Assembly (NCBI RefSeq): GCF_016811915.1
Contig: NZ_CP069127.1
Span: 4,790,001 to 4,854,000 of the forward strand
Direction: 5' to 3'
From: Brevibacillus choshinensis
GTDB taxonomy: Bacteria > Bacillota > Bacilli > Brevibacillales > Brevibacillaceae
Length of the DNA: 64,000 nucleotides
Translations under genes and position numbers: made by a program
Notes under the pieces: generated by a model
Database searches by the model: none
Told to the model about the DNA's origin: nothing
Seen by the model: the letters and a program-made list of their open reading frames with translations, nothing else
Shown: positions 16,215-24,964 of the stretch, in pieces
How the letters are laid out: each line of letters begins with the position of its first letter
How positions within the stretch are numbered: position 1 is the stretch's first letter

Positions 16215-16733
16215 ATGGGAATCTTAAGCGGAAATCCTCAAAATGAACCGATGCATTACGGAGAAGTTTTCGGTGTATGGAGCTATCTATCCATCGGGAA
16301 AGGCTTGTTCGTCGGTTATCAAACCCTCATCAATCATACCGGTGACAAGGACTTAAAGAGTTTTCTGGAAGATCTGATTCGAAATATGAAGCCGGAGATG
16401 GAACAAATCGAAAATCTCCTGAAGGCAAATGGCATTGCGCCTCCGCCTACGCCACCTGAACGTCCCGTTGCTTCATTAGAAAGCATTCCAGTTGGCGCTC
16501 GATTCAATGATCCCGAGATTGCCGCCATGGTAGCCGCTGATCTAGCTGCCGGATTAGTTGCTTGCAGCCAAATTATCGGCCAAAGCATTCGGGAAGATAT
16601 CGCCATGACATTTGCCCAGCTTCACACTGCAAAAGCGCAAGCAGGTGCACGCCTTCTCAGAATCAGCAAGGAAAAAGGATGGCTAGTGCCACCGCCCCTG
16701 CATTTGCAAGCCCCTGAGCTCGTACATGCGTAG
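16215..16733 (+). CDS. DUF3231 family protein
   Basis: MGILSGNPQNEPMHYGEVFG, NHTGDKDLKSFLEDLI, PPERPVASLESIPVGARFND, DPEIAAMVAADLAAGLVACS and SIREDIAMTF are the segments I associate with DUF3231, a helical family common in Bacillales with unknown function. The ATG at 16215 has GGGAGG six bases upstream and matches the usual family start. An in-frame ATG at 16176 has an equally strong AAAGGAG site, so a 13-residue extension is possible. A strong terminator follows. Confidence 0.8.
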   Translation: MGILSGNPQNEPMHYGEVFGVWSYLSIGKGLFVGYQTLINHTGDKDLKSFLEDLIRNMKPEMEQIENLLKANGIAPPPTPPERPVASLESIPVGARFNDPEIAAMVAADLAAGLVACSQIIGQSIREDIAMTFAQLHTAKAQAGARLLRISKEKGWLVPPPLHLQAPELVHA

Positions 16734-16751
16734 GATCATCTAAGCAAAACA

Positions 16752-16785
16752 CCCCTACTTGGTACGGCAAGTAGGGGCATTTTTT
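16752..16785 (+). terminator. intrinsic terminator after the DUF3231 gene
   Basis: CCCCTACTT (16752-16760) pairs perfectly with AAGTAGGGG (16769-16777), followed by CATTTTTT. It abuts the stop of the convergent AhpD-like gene. Confidence 0.88.
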
Positions 16786-17171
16786 CAGCAGAAGCATTGC
16801 GGATCCCTATCGACTTTGCTGTCATCCTTGGGAAGCTTTCCATTTGCTTCTTCATGCGAAATCAGAGCATTCAATCCGTGGCTGAGAATGGCACCCGCGC
16901 GTGTAGAAGCAGCTACGAGCAGCGCCTCCATGATTTCCTCCATCGTCCCGTCCAGAGCTTTGAATTTCTTCACATGGACATCGATGCAGTAGGGGCAGCC
17001 TGTCACATGGGCGACCGTCAAGGCGATCAATTCCTTCATCTTCTGCGAAAGCAGGCTGGGGGCTTCGTACACTTGACGCTCAAATTGCAGATAAGCCTCC
17101 GCTGCAGCAGGGCTCCTTTTCATCAAATCGGAAATCCGTTCTAAATTTGCCGGGGAATAGTACGAGTTCAT
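16785..17171 (-). CDS. carboxymuconolactone decarboxylase / AhpD-like protein
   Basis: The 128-residue helical protein contains TGCPYCIDVHVKKFKAL near residue 57, the CxxCxxxH redox signature of AhpD-like members of the carboxymuconolactone decarboxylase family. Such proteins reduce peroxides or peroxidases by a Cys pair; gamma-carboxymuconolactone decarboxylase itself lacks this motif. The C-terminal DRDPQCFC adds two more Cys, which is unusual. The Crp/Fnr gene 91 bases upstream on the same strand may regulate it. Confidence 0.82.
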   Translation of the reverse strand: MNSYYSPANLERISDLMKRSPAAAEAYLQFERQVYEAPSLLSQKMKELIALTVAHVTGCPYCIDVHVKKFKALDGTMEEIMEALLVAASTRAGAILSHGLNALISHEEANGKLPKDDSKVDRDPQCFC

Positions 17172-17262
17172 GCTCCGTTCATCTCCTCATGAATGATTGG
17201 CAGCTTCAGCCACAATCACAGTTTAGAGGAAGAATCATCTCGCTTTCTGTAACTTTGTCACT

Positions 17263-17934
17263 TTACCAGGAGATCAACCGCTCGAGCTCGGCACGCTGCG
17301 AGATGTACACTTTCCCACGGGCCATGCGGATCCACCCCCTCCGTTCAAATCCCTTCAGCACTTTGCTTATGACTTCCCTAGCGGTTCCCAAGTCCTTTGA
17401 TATGGAGTCGTGTGTCACATACAGCGGAGCGTCGGCATGGTCCTTCGCTTTTTTCAGCAGCCATTGCGCCACACGGTGATCCATCGATTGGAAAGCCATG
17501 TCCTCTGCCAGCCCTGCCACGGAAACCATTCGCTTGATAAACATGCGATAAATGAATGAGCTGAGCCCTTTATAGTCCTGCATCCATTCCCGGAACAACC
17601 GGACGGGAAGCACCAGCAATTCCGTCTCTTCTTCGATTTCCGCTATCGCCTCATAGCCGGTTTCTCCCAGAATGCTGGCTATCATGATGACACAAAACTC
17701 CCCCTTTCTCACCCGATACAGCGTCAATTCCTTTCCGGCCGAACTGATTTTATAAATGCGCACGCAACCTCGCAGCACGAAAGATGCGTGTTCAAACAAG
17801 TGCCCTTCCCCTATCACGGCGGGTTGGGCGGACAGGTTGATCAATTGGACACCCGATTGCTCCCACTGCTGGTCGGGAACCTCCTCAAAGAACGGGAAAG
17901 CATGCCGCACTTGCAAAATTTGCTCTGCATCCAA
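17263..17934 (-). CDS. Crp/Fnr-family transcriptional regulator
   Basis: The 223-residue protein has an N-terminal cyclic-nucleotide-type barrel (FVLRGCVRIYKISSAGKELTL, YRVRKGEFCVIMIASILGET) and a C-terminal winged helix (THDSISKDLGTAREVISKVLKGFERRG). The cAMP-contact Arg pattern is absent and there is no Fnr-type Cys cluster, so the effector is unknown. The 91-base gap to the AhpD-like gene could hold its operator, although I see no clear TGTGA-N6-TCACA site there. Confidence 0.87.
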   Translation of the reverse strand: MDAEQILQVRHAFPFFEEVPDQQWEQSGVQLINLSAQPAVIGEGHLFEHASFVLRGCVRIYKISSAGKELTLYRVRKGEFCVIMIASILGETGYEAIAEIEEETELLVLPVRLFREWMQDYKGLSSFIYRMFIKRMVSVAGLAEDMAFQSMDHRVAQWLLKKAKDHADAPLYVTHDSISKDLGTAREVISKVLKGFERRGWIRMARGKVYISQRAELERLISW

Positions 17935-17982
17935 GAGAACTCCACTCCTCTGTTTCCGGACATGTTTAGGTCGCTTCCGTAA

Positions 17983-18015
17983 GAAAAAAGGCAGTCCTTC
18001 ATAACAGGCTGCCTT
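17983..18015 (-). terminator. intrinsic terminator after the GNAT gene
   Basis: On the minus strand AAGGCAG and CTGCCTT form a seven-pair stem with a 14-base loop, followed by TTTTTT-rich sequence. It lies between the acetyltransferase stop and the Crp/Fnr gene start. Confidence 0.7.
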
Positions 18016-18033
18016 GCCCAGAATCTGCCCATC

Positions 18034-18570
18034 CTATAACAACCTCTCCAGCTGGATATCGAGCGGCTCTCTTTCATAGATGGCCGGATTGATTTCCTGC
18101 GCCAACGTGCAGCCGACCGAGCGATAGAACTGTTGCGTCTCGATCGAAGGGTGTGCGGCAATATACAGCTTTTTGGCTCCCAGCTTCGTGGCCTTCTCGC
18201 AGCACAGCGCAAACAATTCCCTCCCGATTCGTTTGCCTCTGCACTCATGGGTGACGTGAATATAGGGCAACTCCAGGTATTCTTTTTGACTCCCGAACAG
18301 CGCTCCCTCCACATTGGCAAAGCCGACCATCGTCTCATCCAGAAAAGCGCCAACTACGACACCGCCATTTTGCACACACCGCCTCAGATCCTGCAGGACC
18401 CACTGTTTCTTCGCTTCATCCCACCGCTCGACAAAGTGATCGTCCTTTTGCTTCCACTGACCGTCTTCGATGTACCAGACTCGACGGGTTTCCTGAAACC
18501 GGTTGAAACGGCTGAGCAACGTGGAGCCCAACTCCTCCAGCTTCAGCTCTCTATACGTCATTTCCTCCAT
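18034..18570 (-). CDS. GNAT-family N-acetyltransferase
   Basis: The 178-residue protein has the acetyl-CoA-binding motif A region VTHECRGKRIGRELFALCCE near residue 107 (R-x-x-G-x-G/A pattern read as RGKRIG) and a following helix and strand GAKKLYIAAHPSIETQQFY. The N-terminal half binds an unknown acceptor amine. Nothing in the neighbourhood points to a substrate. A terminator lies directly downstream, so it is likely monocistronic. Confidence 0.82.
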   Translation of the reverse strand: MEEMTYRELKLEELGSTLLSRFNRFQETRRVWYIEDGQWKQKDDHFVERWDEAKKQWVLQDLRRCVQNGGVVVGAFLDETMVGFANVEGALFGSQKEYLELPYIHVTHECRGKRIGRELFALCCEKATKLGAKKLYIAAHPSIETQQFYRSVGCTLAQEINPAIYEREPLDIQLERLL

Positions 18571-18721
18571 ATTCTCACTTCCTCGCAGGTTTTGACCCGT
18601 TACTTTACTCCATCATTAGAATGGGCATGTGACTTGATTAGATAAAAGGTTTTGTGGAACAATGGAGCTAACAAAAGGAACATATTTTTTGGGAAAACGC
18701 TATTGAAAAGGAGTCCTCTCC

Positions 18722-19240
18722 ATGCTTGCAGATCGCTTTGTCCGGGAGACACGCACTTTTAAAGCGAGTCATGTCCTCCCCCCCGATACGAACAATCACA
18801 ACACGCTTTTTGGAGGCAAGCTGATGTCCTATATCGACGACGTCGCTTCGCTCTCTGCCATGAAGCTCGCTCGTGGACCTGTCGTGACGGCATCCACCGA
18901 CTCGGTTGACTTTTTGCAGCCGATCCCGGTCGATCACGAAGTGTCTCTGGAAGCCTTCGTGACTTGGACGCACAAGACCTCGATGGAAATCTTCGTCAAG
19001 ATCGTAGCAGAAGACCTGCTGACTGGGGAGAGAACCGTTTGCGCCACTTCCTTTTTGACGTTCGTCGCTTTGGGAGCAGATGGCAAGCCCACGATCGTAC
19101 CGAAGGTCATCCCGGAAACAAAAGAGGAAATCTTCCTGCATGACAGCGCGCAGGAACGAGCAGACGCCCGAAAGCAGCGACGCACCCGCAGCAAGCATTT
19201 GGCTGATCTCCTCGGAACGACGAGACCTTGGGAATCCTAG
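18722..19240 (+). CDS. acyl-CoA thioesterase (hotdog fold)
   Basis: The 172-residue protein contains THPDTN-like ASHVLPPDTNNHNTLFGGKL near residue 18 and MSYIDDVASLSAMKLAR, the catalytic Asn/Asp region of YciA/BACH-type acyl-CoA hydrolases, and then VDFLQPIPVDHEV. It should hydrolyse acyl-CoA to the fatty acid and CoA in the cytoplasm, usually as a trimer or hexamer. The C-terminus is basic. AAAAGGAG lies eight bases before the ATG at 18722. Confidence 0.87.
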   Translation: MLADRFVRETRTFKASHVLPPDTNNHNTLFGGKLMSYIDDVASLSAMKLARGPVVTASTDSVDFLQPIPVDHEVSLEAFVTWTHKTSMEIFVKIVAEDLLTGERTVCATSFLTFVALGADGKPTIVPKVIPETKEEIFLHDSAQERADARKQRRTRSKHLADLLGTTRPWES

Positions 19241-19247
19241 ATACTAC

Positions 19248-19290
19248 CGGCAGTCCACTTCGGCTTTAGGAGGGGCTGCCGTTCTTTTTT
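19248..19290 (+). terminator. intrinsic terminator of the thioesterase gene
   Basis: CGGCAG (19248-19253) and CTGCCG (19276-19281) form the base of a hairpin followed by TTCTTTTTT. Confidence 0.75.
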
Positions 19291-19471
19291 GATTGCCTTT
19301 TTTCAGTCCCACTCGGCAGCTCCCGGCTCCACCGAGACGAGCTCGAAGCCATTCTACCAAATTCATTCTCCCCACAATGGTGCCGGCCTCATCGCATCCC
19401 TTCTGCTACTTGCCAAACCCGGGCACTTATCCTTATACTTTTGAAAGCCCATCATATTAGAGGTGATTGAT

Positions 19472-19648
19472 ATGACACAATTGGAACTGACGACTTTGAT
19501 TGCCTATCTGGCATTTACCGTTTTCTTTCTAGTAGCCTACAAGCTGGATCAGTTCTCCCTCCTCGGTCTCATCCTCGCCTTGATTGCAACCGCCGTTCTG
19601 GCTGTGCTCTTTTACGTTTTGATGGCAAAATATTGGCCTGTCTTTTAA
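19472..19648 (+). CDS. 58-residue membrane protein
   Basis: The ATG at 19472 follows GAGGTGAT at seven bases. The product has two hydrophobic helices (TLIAYLAFTVFFLVAYKL and LLGLILALIATAVLAVLFYV) joined by a short DQFS loop. No family is recognised; small two-helix proteins of this type are common in spore formers. The 180 bases upstream (19291-19471) hold no other gene that I can see. Confidence 0.6.
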   Translation: MTQLELTTLIAYLAFTVFFLVAYKLDQFSLLGLILALIATAVLAVLFYVLMAKYWPVF

Positions 19649-19665
19649 TCATCGGCAAGAACAGG

Positions 19666-19706
19666 AAAAAGCGCAACCCTGCGAAAATCGTGGAGTTGCG
19701 CCTTTT
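19666..19706. terminator. bidirectional intrinsic terminator
   Basis: GCGCAAC and GTTGCGC form a seven-pair stem, flanked by AAAAA on one side and CTTTTA on the other. It separates the convergent small membrane protein and WG-repeat genes. Confidence 0.75.
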
Positions 19707-19715
19707 ACGTCATTC

Positions 19716-22634
19716 CTACTGCTGTTGTTGTTTGAGATAATTCGCCAGCATCTGCGGCGCTTGCTTGTTGTACTGATCAATCAACGCATTCATGGCCCCT
19801 GTCCACTCCTCCTTCGGCAACGGGAGAGGCAGCTGATCCCATGCTTTTCCGTTGACGAGAATCATGGATTCCAGCATGTTTTTCTGGGCTGTACTGAGTG
19901 TTGCCAGCGACAGCTTTTTCGGCTGAGCCGCCTTCTTGCCAGCTGGTGTGCGAAGCATCTCACGGAAAAACATTTGGTGATACTCGTGATACAAATCCAT
20001 GGACTGATAGTAGTTGTGTCCGCCGCGCTGAATCACCAATCCCCGCTTATACGCCCACTCCAACAACGAGGCATAGGTCATCTGGCTAATCTGCCCCGTC
20101 TCCATATAGTAGCAAAGAGCAAACATATCTTCATCACTCAAGTCCGTACGGCTATCGTCTTGCTTGATGATTCCTTTGCCGATGAGCTCTTCCAGCACCT
20201 CTTCCTTGCCGGCCTCTTTTGGCAGATTGAGGTGCAAGGCCAAATTGGCAAAGAATCTTTTTTCACTGGAGACACCCTCTGGCCAGCTGTACGGCTTGTC
20301 AAAGGCGACCAGCTCCAACGGATCTTGACGGAGGATATCTGAATAAGACACCAATGTCTGAGTCGACGCCAACGGACGATTCGTAATTGTCGGCTTTTTG
20401 GTCAATAATGCTGTCTGGAAGGTTTCCTGTCCGTTTTGGTCCAGATAGCCGAGGCGCTGCTTTGTCATGAAAACAAACGACGCCTGACTGCTGGTCTCTA
20501 GCCATAATTGCGGGAACACTTGCCTGGTCGGATACAGATTATCGAATTTTGCCTCAGTCAGTTGTTTCCCGTCGATGCTCAGTAGTCCCCACATGCCTGA
20601 TTTCCCATCTTGATAGGCAATCGCCCCAGGTTTGCCATCGCCCGCGTCCAGATACTTCAGGGAGCCGTAGCTGCCATTGCTTTGCATCTGCCCATCAGGA
20701 GAATAGACGTCCCAGCCTGTTCCCTTCTGGATGAATACTCGATCCATACTTTCCACTGTTTGTACGGATGTCGCCCGTTCGACCTGCTGCTTCATTTCTC
20801 CGTTGACGCCCCCCCAGACATCACTCGTTCCATCCGGGCGCCCCAGCGTGAAGAAGTAGCTTTTCGATGTATTTCTTGGGGTGACATTGACGTACGCAAA
20901 CTCGCTTACAGGCTGCAGCTGTCCGTCTTTGATGCTGATCAAGGCCCATTTGTCCGAATCAGCTTTTACCCCTGCCGTATAAACCACTCCACCCACCGTC
21001 GCAAATGAAAGAGGCGGCTGGTTGCTGGAGGGTTCCACCAAAGGAACTTGAATCTCCTTTGTCAGGAGCTCGCCATCCGGGGAATACAGATCGGCTACTT
21101 TCCCGTCTAAGGCGACGATGAGATTTTTACCGTCACCCTCCATGTAAATGCTGCGGTACGTCTTGCTGATGGGGCCCTTTGTCTCGCGATCGATCAGAAC
21201 ATAGCCCGTTTCGGGATTGCCCGTTACCGCCAGATGGTCCGTGAGAGCTCGTTCCATTTCCGCGGTATCATGGATTACGTTTCCGTCAAAGCCGTACGCT
21301 GTCGTCTTGCCGTCAGCAGACTTTACAATAACCCTGCCTGTTTTTTGATCATAGGTGATCACCGTATTTTCTTCGGGCTCAAGGAGAATTCCACGGGTCT
21401 CGGAATACAGGCCGATCTTCTTTCCATCCTGGATGGCCAGCATGCTGTAGGAACCGCCCAAAGTCGTGAGGCTGTCAAACCAGACCGTTGGCTCTGCCAT
21501 TTTTTGCTCCCAGCTCGGGATGAGGCCCTTCTTGCCGTCTGCCCGCACCAAAAGTCGCGCGGCCGGTGGTCCCTCTACCCGCGGATAAACGAACGGAATG
21601 ACTGCTTCTCCGCCCAATTCAACAACCCCGTACAGTCCGGTTTTTACGTCCTGTCCGAGCACATACCGACCATCCAGTAACTCGGCTCCTTTTTTGAGTG
21701 TCACGGACGCTCCTTTGGAGACCGAATGGTACGTAATGCTGTCTTTGGCCATGGTCGAGAATGTATCTGTGGATGGGATGCCTACATCCGCATACTGTGG
21801 CTCTGCCATCATTTTTCCGTCTTTCCAAAGCCCCACTCCTTTGGGCCCTTCGACGCGAACATAACCGTTATTCCAGAAATACAAAGCGTTGTATTGGGGG
21901 GCGAGTGCGTATTTTCCGGAAACGTCCACCAATCCTTCCTTGCCTCCAGATCTCACCTTCAGATACGCGGTATCCGGCCCGCCTTCATTGGGGATCCATT
22001 CGGCATTTTTGAGGGTGAATTTCGGGGTGAACGTCACCGGATCGTACAGTGTAATCTGCTTGGACGCGCTCCTGAGTACATATCGCGTTGTTTTCGTCTC
22101 ATCCTTGTTCGGCTGCGATGTATCTGCGAGCTGCACCACGGATAGTTTCCCGGCTGTTGGCGGGATCAAGACCTTGCCCGATGAATCGAGCAGCATGGAC
22201 GTCTGCCCGACCATCAGGATCACCATTTCATGGGCCGGTGAAAAATAATAAGTGTGCCCTCCGGCAAATTTGGTGGCTGAGAGCTTTCCTGTCCCCAGAT
22301 CCAGATACTGAAACCATCCGCCTTTTTGGACGATGGCGATTTTGCCTGGGCTCGGCACTTCGATTTGATCCCAGATCGCCGGTGTGATTTCTTTTCCCGT
22401 CTTGTTATCGAGAATGCCTTTTTTACCGGCCTTGGTGACTACCGTCCACGCTGTATGGATAGTAAATTCGTCGTAGACCGGCTGGGTAACGAGCTTCGTC
22501 CCATTGGTAAAGCCGAATTTATAGTCGGTGATATAAGGTTGAATGGAAGTAAAATTGGCTGCTTGTGCAGTAGGCATCCATGCGCTTGCACCGAGCAAAA
22601 CGGCCGTAAACGCCGTGAATATCTGTTTCTTCAT
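19716..22634 (-). CDS. secreted WG-repeat protein (972 residues)
   Basis: The protein begins with a Sec signal peptide (MKKQIFTAFTAVLLGASAW, cleavage expected after AQA) and then many repeats of the WG type, each with a Gly-Lys/Leu-Gly 'KxGLxDxxGKxVIPPxYD' flavour. Examples are AGKKGILDNKTGKEITPAIW, GGKEGLVDVSGKYALAPQYN, GVVELGGEAVIPFVYP and SGMWGLLSIDGKQLTEAKFD. Such repeats form beta-propeller-like or extended surface proteins. The last 200 residues change to helical sequence (RTDLSDEDMFALCYYMETGQ and onward) and end in a Gln run. The cell-surface role is unknown. It looks monocistronic. Confidence 0.82.
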   Translation of the reverse strand: MKKQIFTAFTAVLLGASAWMPTAQAANFTSIQPYITDYKFGFTNGTKLVTQPVYDEFTIHTAWTVVTKAGKKGILDNKTGKEITPAIWDQIEVPSPGKIAIVQKGGWFQYLDLGTGKLSATKFAGGHTYYFSPAHEMVILMVGQTSMLLDSSGKVLIPPTAGKLSVVQLADTSQPNKDETKTTRYVLRSASKQITLYDPVTFTPKFTLKNAEWIPNEGGPDTAYLKVRSGGKEGLVDVSGKYALAPQYNALYFWNNGYVRVEGPKGVGLWKDGKMMAEPQYADVGIPSTDTFSTMAKDSITYHSVSKGASVTLKKGAELLDGRYVLGQDVKTGLYGVVELGGEAVIPFVYPRVEGPPAARLLVRADGKKGLIPSWEQKMAEPTVWFDSLTTLGGSYSMLAIQDGKKIGLYSETRGILLEPEENTVITYDQKTGRVIVKSADGKTTAYGFDGNVIHDTAEMERALTDHLAVTGNPETGYVLIDRETKGPISKTYRSIYMEGDGKNLIVALDGKVADLYSPDGELLTKEIQVPLVEPSSNQPPLSFATVGGVVYTAGVKADSDKWALISIKDGQLQPVSEFAYVNVTPRNTSKSYFFTLGRPDGTSDVWGGVNGEMKQQVERATSVQTVESMDRVFIQKGTGWDVYSPDGQMQSNGSYGSLKYLDAGDGKPGAIAYQDGKSGMWGLLSIDGKQLTEAKFDNLYPTRQVFPQLWLETSSQASFVFMTKQRLGYLDQNGQETFQTALLTKKPTITNRPLASTQTLVSYSDILRQDPLELVAFDKPYSWPEGVSSEKRFFANLALHLNLPKEAGKEEVLEELIGKGIIKQDDSRTDLSDEDMFALCYYMETGQISQMTYASLLEWAYKRGLVIQRGGHNYYQSMDLYHEYHQMFFREMLRTPAGKKAAQPKKLSLATLSTAQKNMLESMILVNGKAWDQLPLPLPKEEWTGAMNALIDQYNKQAPQMLANYLKQQQQ

Positions 22635-22717
22635 AAAGAGCTCCCCTCCTCGCGCGTTCTCACCTGTTGCTACTATTCAGACGCAGAAGGCTGGAAAAGG
22701 TTTCAAGCCATTAAAAG

Positions 22718-22743
22718 AAAAAAGGACCCGGCTATGCGGGTCC
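22718..22743 (-). terminator. intrinsic terminator of the dehydrogenase gene
   Basis: GGACCCG and CGGGTCC form a seven-pair stem with a six-base loop; on the minus strand TTTTTTCTTTT follows. Confidence 0.85.
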
Positions 22744-22756
22744 CATTACGATGTAT

Positions 22757-23638
22757 TTATTTCTCAAACCACTTGATGAGCGCCTGTGTGCCGTTGTCCT
22801 CGAAACCAGCTGCCGCCAGCTCGTCATACAGCGATTTGGACAGCTCCAGCCCCGGTGTCAAGAGGCCCATTTCCTTCGCTGCTTCCAGTGCGATTCCCAT
22901 GTCTTTGATAAAATGCTTGATGTAGAAGCCCGGCTCGAAGTTTCCTGCAATCATGCGCGGAGCCAAATTGCTGAGCGACCAGCTTCCCGCTGCGCCCGCG
23001 GCAATGCTTTCCAGCACACGCGACGGATCGAGGCCCGCTTTCTTCGCATAGGCAATGGCTTCGCACACTCCGATCATGTTCGTTGCGATCGCGATTTGAT
23101 TGCACATTTTGGTGTGCTGACCTGCACCTGGTCCGCCTTGAAGCACGACATTGGTGCCCATGATTTTCAGCAGGGGCTCCATCGCGTCAAACGCTTCCTG
23201 ATCGCCGCCCACCATGATCGTCAGACGAGCTTCACGCGCCCCGATATCGCCGCCGGAAACCGGTGCATCCAGCGAAAAAAGATCGCGCTTCTTGGCTTCT
23301 TCGTAAATCCTTCTCGCCAAAGAAGGCTTGGACGTCGTCATATCGATTAAAAAAGATCCCGGCTTTGCGTGAGGCACGATTCCCTCGGCACCGAGATACA
23401 CTTCTTCCACATCACTCGGATATCCGACCATGGTAATGATGACATCAGATGCCTGTGCCACTTCCGAGACGCGTTCTTTCCAGACTGCGCCTGCAGCCAG
23501 CAAATCCGCTGCCTTCTCCTTGGTTCTCGTGTACACGACTACCGAGTAGCCTGCTTTGAGGAAATGAGACGCCATGCTTTTGCCCATTACCCCGGTCCCG
23601 ACAAATCCGATTACAGTCTCTTTTGCTTGCAAGGTCAC
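22757..23638 (-). CDS. NAD(P)-dependent beta-hydroxyacid dehydrogenase (3-hydroxyisobutyrate dehydrogenase family)
   Basis: The 293-residue protein has the Rossmann motif IGFVGTGVMGKSMASHFL, the substrate-binding DAPVSGGDIGAREARLTIM near residue 124, and the catalytic Lys in HTKMCNQIAIATNM near 173. These define the beta-hydroxyacid dehydrogenase family, which includes 3-hydroxyisobutyrate, tartronate-semialdehyde and related dehydrogenases. The precise substrate cannot be read. It is divergent from the Crp/Fnr gene at 23820, across a 181-base gap that may hold both promoters. Confidence 0.88.
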   Translation of the reverse strand: MTLQAKETVIGFVGTGVMGKSMASHFLKAGYSVVVYTRTKEKAADLLAAGAVWKERVSEVAQASDVIITMVGYPSDVEEVYLGAEGIVPHAKPGSFLIDMTTSKPSLARRIYEEAKKRDLFSLDAPVSGGDIGAREARLTIMVGGDQEAFDAMEPLLKIMGTNVVLQGGPGAGQHTKMCNQIAIATNMIGVCEAIAYAKKAGLDPSRVLESIAAGAAGSWSLSNLAPRMIAGNFEPGFYIKHFIKDMGIALEAAKEMGLLTPGLELSKSLYDELAAAGFEDNGTQALIKWFEK

Positions 23639-23819
23639 GTTCTACCACTCCTATCGCTCATCTCTATCCAACATCTATATTTCTCTGAATCCTTCTAAAA
23701 TTCCTGCTCGATTGATTGCCCCTTCCCCAGGAGTATGATCTGACAGAAGAGGGACATATGTCCTTTTTTTCCAAAGGAAAATGCTATTTACTAAGAAGGA
23801 AGGTTTCAGGAGGTCTTGG

Positions 23820-24509
23820 ATGAAAGAACGGACAGATAAAGCCATGCTGAGCTCTCTCATCCGAGCGAGCCAGCTCTCCCCCATTTTTGGCGATGACACA
23901 GTCAGTGAAATGCATTTGTACGAAGCGGAGAAAGGTGAGATTCTCTGCTCCAAAGGCGATCAGCTCACCCAGATGTACTTTTTACTCGCAGGCAAAATCA
24001 AGATTTTCACGACTTCTCCAAACGGCAAATCCCTGCTTTTGCGATTTAACAACCCGCTAGCGATCGTCGGGGATATCGAGTTCATTTCCCAGTGCGAGGT
24101 GCGCAATACCGTAGAGTTCGTGCAGCCGAGCCTGGTGATCGGCATCAGCTACAAGCTGCTGCAGGAACGCTTCGTGAATCACCCGCCTTTTCTGCAATTT
24201 ATTCTGCAAAAGATCAGCCACAAGCTCTATACCTCGTCCAACTCCACCAGCTTGAATTTGTTATACCCGGTGGAAAATCGCTTTGCCAGTTACCTGCTCT
24301 CCACCATTTCGGTCGAATCCGCGTCTGTGGAACTGCAGACATCCAAGCTGACAGAAGTGGCAGAGCTTCTCGGGACCAGCTATCGTCATTTGAACCGAGT
24401 CATCCGGAATCTGTGCGATGCGCAAATCATCGAACGTAAAAAAGGAGCCCTGCTCATTTCCGACAGGGAGAAAATCGAGCAATTGGCGAGTGGAAACATT
24501 TACGAATAA
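23820..24509 (+). CDS. Crp/Fnr-family regulator, YeiL-like
   Basis: The 229-residue protein has a cNMP-type barrel (KGEILCSKGDQLTQMYFLLA, GKIKIFTTSPNGKSLLLRF) and a C-terminal winged helix (SKLTEVAELLGTSYRHLNRVIRNLCDAQIIERKKG, given here only as its key features). The overall layout resembles YeiL-type regulators. The ATG at 23820 has AGGAGG seven bases upstream and is preferred over an in-frame start 13 codons earlier. It is 26 bases before the DMT transporter gene, so the two form an operon and the transporter may be its regulatory target. Confidence 0.82.
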   Translation: MKERTDKAMLSSLIRASQLSPIFGDDTVSEMHLYEAEKGEILCSKGDQLTQMYFLLAGKIKIFTTSPNGKSLLLRFNNPLAIVGDIEFISQCEVRNTVEFVQPSLVIGISYKLLQERFVNHPPFLQFILQKISHKLYTSSNSTSLNLLYPVENRFASYLLSTISVESASVELQTSKLTEVAELLGTSYRHLNRVIRNLCDAQIIERKKGALLISDREKIEQLASGNIYE

Positions 24510-24535
24510 CACAGCTCTCAGGGGGGCATCTCATC

Positions 24536-24964
24536 GTGCAAGGCATTCTTTATTCGTTGCTCGCAGGCGTCTTCATTTGCTTGCAAAGCGTATTCAACGC
24601 CCAAGCGAGCGAAAAGCTGGGCATGTGGCTGACCAATGCCATCGTGCATGGATTGGGCTTTCTGGTATCCTTTTCCATTTTCCTGGCGGTTCGTGATGGG
24701 GATCTGCACAAGATCGGTGAGGTCAACAAAGTCTACTTGCTTGGCGGCGTATTCGGAGCATTGATCGTATTCTTCGTCATGAAAGGGATTACTTCGATCG
24801 GACCCGCCTACTCTGTCTCCATATTGCTCGTCTCGCAACTCATCGTCGCTTTGGTGATCGATTCGCTCGGGTTGTTCGGCGTGGAGAAAGTACCGTTGAA
24901 TCTCAGCAAGGTGGCGGGCATTGCCATCATGATCACAGGCTTGATCATCTTCAAGCTGAAATAA
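24536..24964 (+). CDS. DMT-superfamily transporter of the DUF606/YdcZ type
   Basis: The 142-residue protein has four or five hydrophobic segments, as in the half-size DUF606 (YdcZ) members of the drug/metabolite superfamily: a first helix ILYSLLAGVFICLQSVFNA and then GMWLTNAIVHGLGFLVSF. These often work as pairs or dimers. The start is a GTG at 24536 with AGGGGGG nine bases upstream. It is co-transcribed with the YeiL-like regulator. The substrate is unknown. Confidence 0.8.
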   Translation: MQGILYSLLAGVFICLQSVFNAQASEKLGMWLTNAIVHGLGFLVSFSIFLAVRDGDLHKIGEVNKVYLLGGVFGALIVFFVMKGITSIGPAYSVSILLVSQLIVALVIDSLGLFGVEKVPLNLSKVAGIAIMITGLIIFKLK

